64,000 bases of DNA, from the NCBI RefSeq assembly GCF_012489685.1, contig NC_080046.1, positions 66,789,984 through 66,853,983 of the forward strand. The letters run 5' to 3'. Positions 62,231 to 64,000 of the stretch are shown here, piece by piece. The position numbers and the translations under genes are program-made. Under the pieces are notes generated by a model that did not search any database, had not been told where the DNA came from, and saw only the letters and a program-made list of their open reading frames with translations. How positions within the stretch are numbered: the first letter of the stretch is position 1; the number at the start of each line of letters is the position of its first letter. The DNA comes from Lotus japonicus (lineage: Eukaryota > Streptophyta > Magnoliopsida > Fabales > Fabaceae).

Positions 62231-62422
62231 CAGGGTCGGCCCAACACTAAATGAGACCTAAGCAAACTTTAAAGTAAGGTTTTTTTTTGTCTTAAGCTTG
62301 GTTTTTTGGGGATGTTTTGGCTTAATAAAAAAAAATTGGGGTCTTTTTTACTTGGTAAAAAAGAAATTTTTTTAGAGGTCTAAAGCGGTTGCTTGGGTGA
62401 CTTTACCCTTGATCCGACCGTG
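62231..62422. mobile_element. hAT-type MITE, 192 bp
   Basis: The ends are CAGGGTCGGCC and, from the right, CACGGTCGGATC, with a perfect 8-bp duplication ATTTGCAT at 62223-62230 and 62423-62430, as for hAT transposition. The interior has T- and A-runs and no ORF. Confidence 0.9.
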
Positions 62423-63172
62423 ATTTGCATTGCAGTATTTGTTATTGGGCCGCAAAATGAATAAAACTCAGGAAAATCTTCGCTTTGAACTATTAAGAGT
62501 ATGAATCCAAACTCTTCAACATTTTTCATTCCTTCCGGTGTAAAACTTGGTCATGTTTCATATGACAACAATATTCGCCTTCCTAATGTGTCAAACTTTC
62601 CCTCCCCTAGCCAATTTTGGCTGATCCTGTCACTGGTTGTGAGGAGTGGGGTAGACTCACTTTGTTTGCTGTTTGATTTCTAGCTAATAATGAATTGAAT
62701 CTGCTCAAGTAATCTTGCTAAAGGCACAGCACAGGTCTAATTTGCCAACTCGTCTTTGATTGTCCAATGCCTGTCTGCATAAAGCAACATCAAAGCAAAG
62801 CAAACCTAAAAGCTTAATATCTAATTGGCAAGACGTCCTGATTGACCTCACTTATTTGCACGTGTTAGTCTAAGTTTTTTTTTCCGATGTTGCCGCTTGT
62901 TCTAGAAATAGTTATATGTCTCTTCCAATAAATATTTTTCTCGAAATTTAAATTTGTGTACTCATACTTAGTGAAGTCTAACTTATTTACTACTGCCCCT
63001 ACACTTTGCTGGTAGTATAAAAAGTTCACTATTTTCATTGATCTCAATAAAAAAACAACATTACTAAAATATCACTAATAATGTGAGTCTAAGTAACTAC
63101 ACTTTTTGGATTAAAAATCAGTCTAATTTGGAATCTGAATCTTCCATCAATCCCCAAACAAGTATAAATACC
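62423..63172. other. Spacer and presumed promoter of gene E
   Basis: AT-rich; no gene supported. A GCACGTGTTAG motif near 62858 contains a G-box core. Confidence 0.4.
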
Positions 63173-63180
63173 CCTCTCCT
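63173..63180 (+). promoter_or_regulatory. Putative TATA box of gene E
   Basis: TATAAATA 96 bases before the ATG, in a typical context followed by a C/T-rich leader. Confidence 0.55.
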
Positions 63181-63268
63181 GCACATTACTTCTATAATGC
63201 TCTCTCTTCTCTCTGTTTTCTCCAAATCCATTAATTTGGGCTAGCAGAGGAAGCAATAAAATACGAAG

Positions 63269-64000
63269 ATGAAGGGCATATGCAATGTGCTGCATGGGTT
63301 GAAACCAGTGATGCTGATGGTGGTGGTGCAAATAGCCTATTCTGCTGTCAATGTGCTCTACAAGCTCGCCTTCAACGACGGCATGACCGTTAGAGTTGCC
63401 ACTGCCTACCGCCTCGCTTTTGGATCGGCTTTCACTATCCCTCTTGCTCTCATTACTGAAAGGAACAAGAGACCAAAGCTCACTTGGAGGGTGCTTTTCA
63501 TGTCATTCTTTTGCGGCTTGTTTGGGTATGTTGTGTAAATTCTTCACCCTTTACTTTCAACTGAACATGTACATACGTTCTCTTTTCAATAGTAAATAGT
63601 TCATATAATAAGTACAAGTCTCAGCACAATCACACATTTGTTAAATAATGGTGTTTCTTAACCATTTAGTCGAGTGTCTGATTTCTGATTCGTGTGTGTG
63701 GGAAAAGATTTGTTGGAAAAGGCATGCCCAGTTAATGTGATTTCTGAGTCTCAAGAAGATTAGTCTCATATGAGGCCTTACTAATTTGTTAATTACTAAA
63801 TACTGATATGGTTAATTTTACTTACAGGGGAAGTTTATTTCAAAACCTTTTCTATGAGGCCTTGGCTTTAATATCAGCAACGTTTGCCTCCGCAATCTAC
63901 AATCTTGTTCCAGCCATCACGTTTGTCATGGCCATCTCCTTCGGGTAATTACATTAATCACCTATGCTTTGTATATAAAATCTTACTAATTAGCCATGTA
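63269..64000 (+). CDS. WAT1-related/UMAMIT transporter, gene E, cut by the window edge
   Basis: Only the first two exons are inside: 63269-63525 and 63828-63944, with the same lengths and phases (257 and 117 bases) as exons 1-2 of B, C and D. The protein begins MKGICNVLHGLKPVMLMVVV, closer to gene A (MKGICNVVQGLKP) than to B-D, and exon 2 reads GSLFQNLFYEALALISATFA, also nearer to A. Yet it lacks the intron after LER that A has. No defect seen in the visible part. Confidence 0.92.

Noticed and set aside
1..64000. tRNA, rRNA, CRISPR arrays or intact LTR retrotransposons
   Set aside because: No cloverleaf, rRNA, spaced-repeat or paired LTR/gag-pol signal was seen; the many inverted repeats are explained by MITEs and MULEs.

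Overview
The window is plant nuclear DNA: AT-rich, with intron-split genes using GT-AG junctions, many MITEs, LINE remnants, a Helitron and a CACTA element. The gene set fits a eudicot, probably a papilionoid legume: cytosolic FBPase, plant serpins, an FBA-type F-box protein and a tandem array of WAT1-related/UMAMIT (MtN21-type) transporters. The legume assignment is an inference from general look, not from a species-specific marker.

Layout. 1-3.7 kb: a complete 12-exon cytosolic fructose-1,6-bisphosphatase gene. 4.39-7.89 kb: a CACTA element with a 3-bp target duplication and spliced-looking captured sequence but no transposase. 8.16-11.6 kb: two tandem serpin genes; the first has a frameshift and has lost its stop codon, and the second has lost its usual start codon and is joined in frame to an acidic exon. 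12.3-16.4 kb: a TIR element, a LINE 3' remnant and a Tourist-like MITE. 17.9-18.8 kb: a small acidic gene starting with an N-myristoylation signal. 20-21 kb: two Stowaway-like MITEs.

From 21.97 kb to the right edge the backbone is a tandem array of five same-strand UMAMIT genes: A (21.97-25.37 kb), B (33.58-35.38), C (39.50-41.24), D (49.41-51.16) and E (63.27 kb, running off the edge). C and D encode the same protein and lie in about 4-kb duplicated blocks 9.9 kb apart. Intron content differs along the array. Between the genes lie a MULE with ~280-bp TIRs (25.6-27.1 kb), an F-box gene bracketed by ~284-bp near-identical inverted repeats (27.8-30.9 kb), another MULE (41.6-42.9 kb), a 3.7-kb Helitron carrying gene pieces including a vacuolar-sorting-receptor-like exon (51.6-55.3 kb), several small hAT, Mutator and PIF MITEs with clear target duplications, and two minus-strand LINE remnants.

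The genes do not form a pathway. FBPase serves cytosolic sucrose synthesis and gluconeogenesis, the UMAMITs probably move amino acids or related solutes across membranes, the serpin is a protease-inhibitor-family protein and the F-box protein would be an SCF substrate receptor. The most noteworthy structures are the inverted-repeat unit around the F-box gene with a tiny minus-strand ORF behind its own TATA box, the uneven divergence between the C and D blocks, and the serpin joined to an acidic exon.
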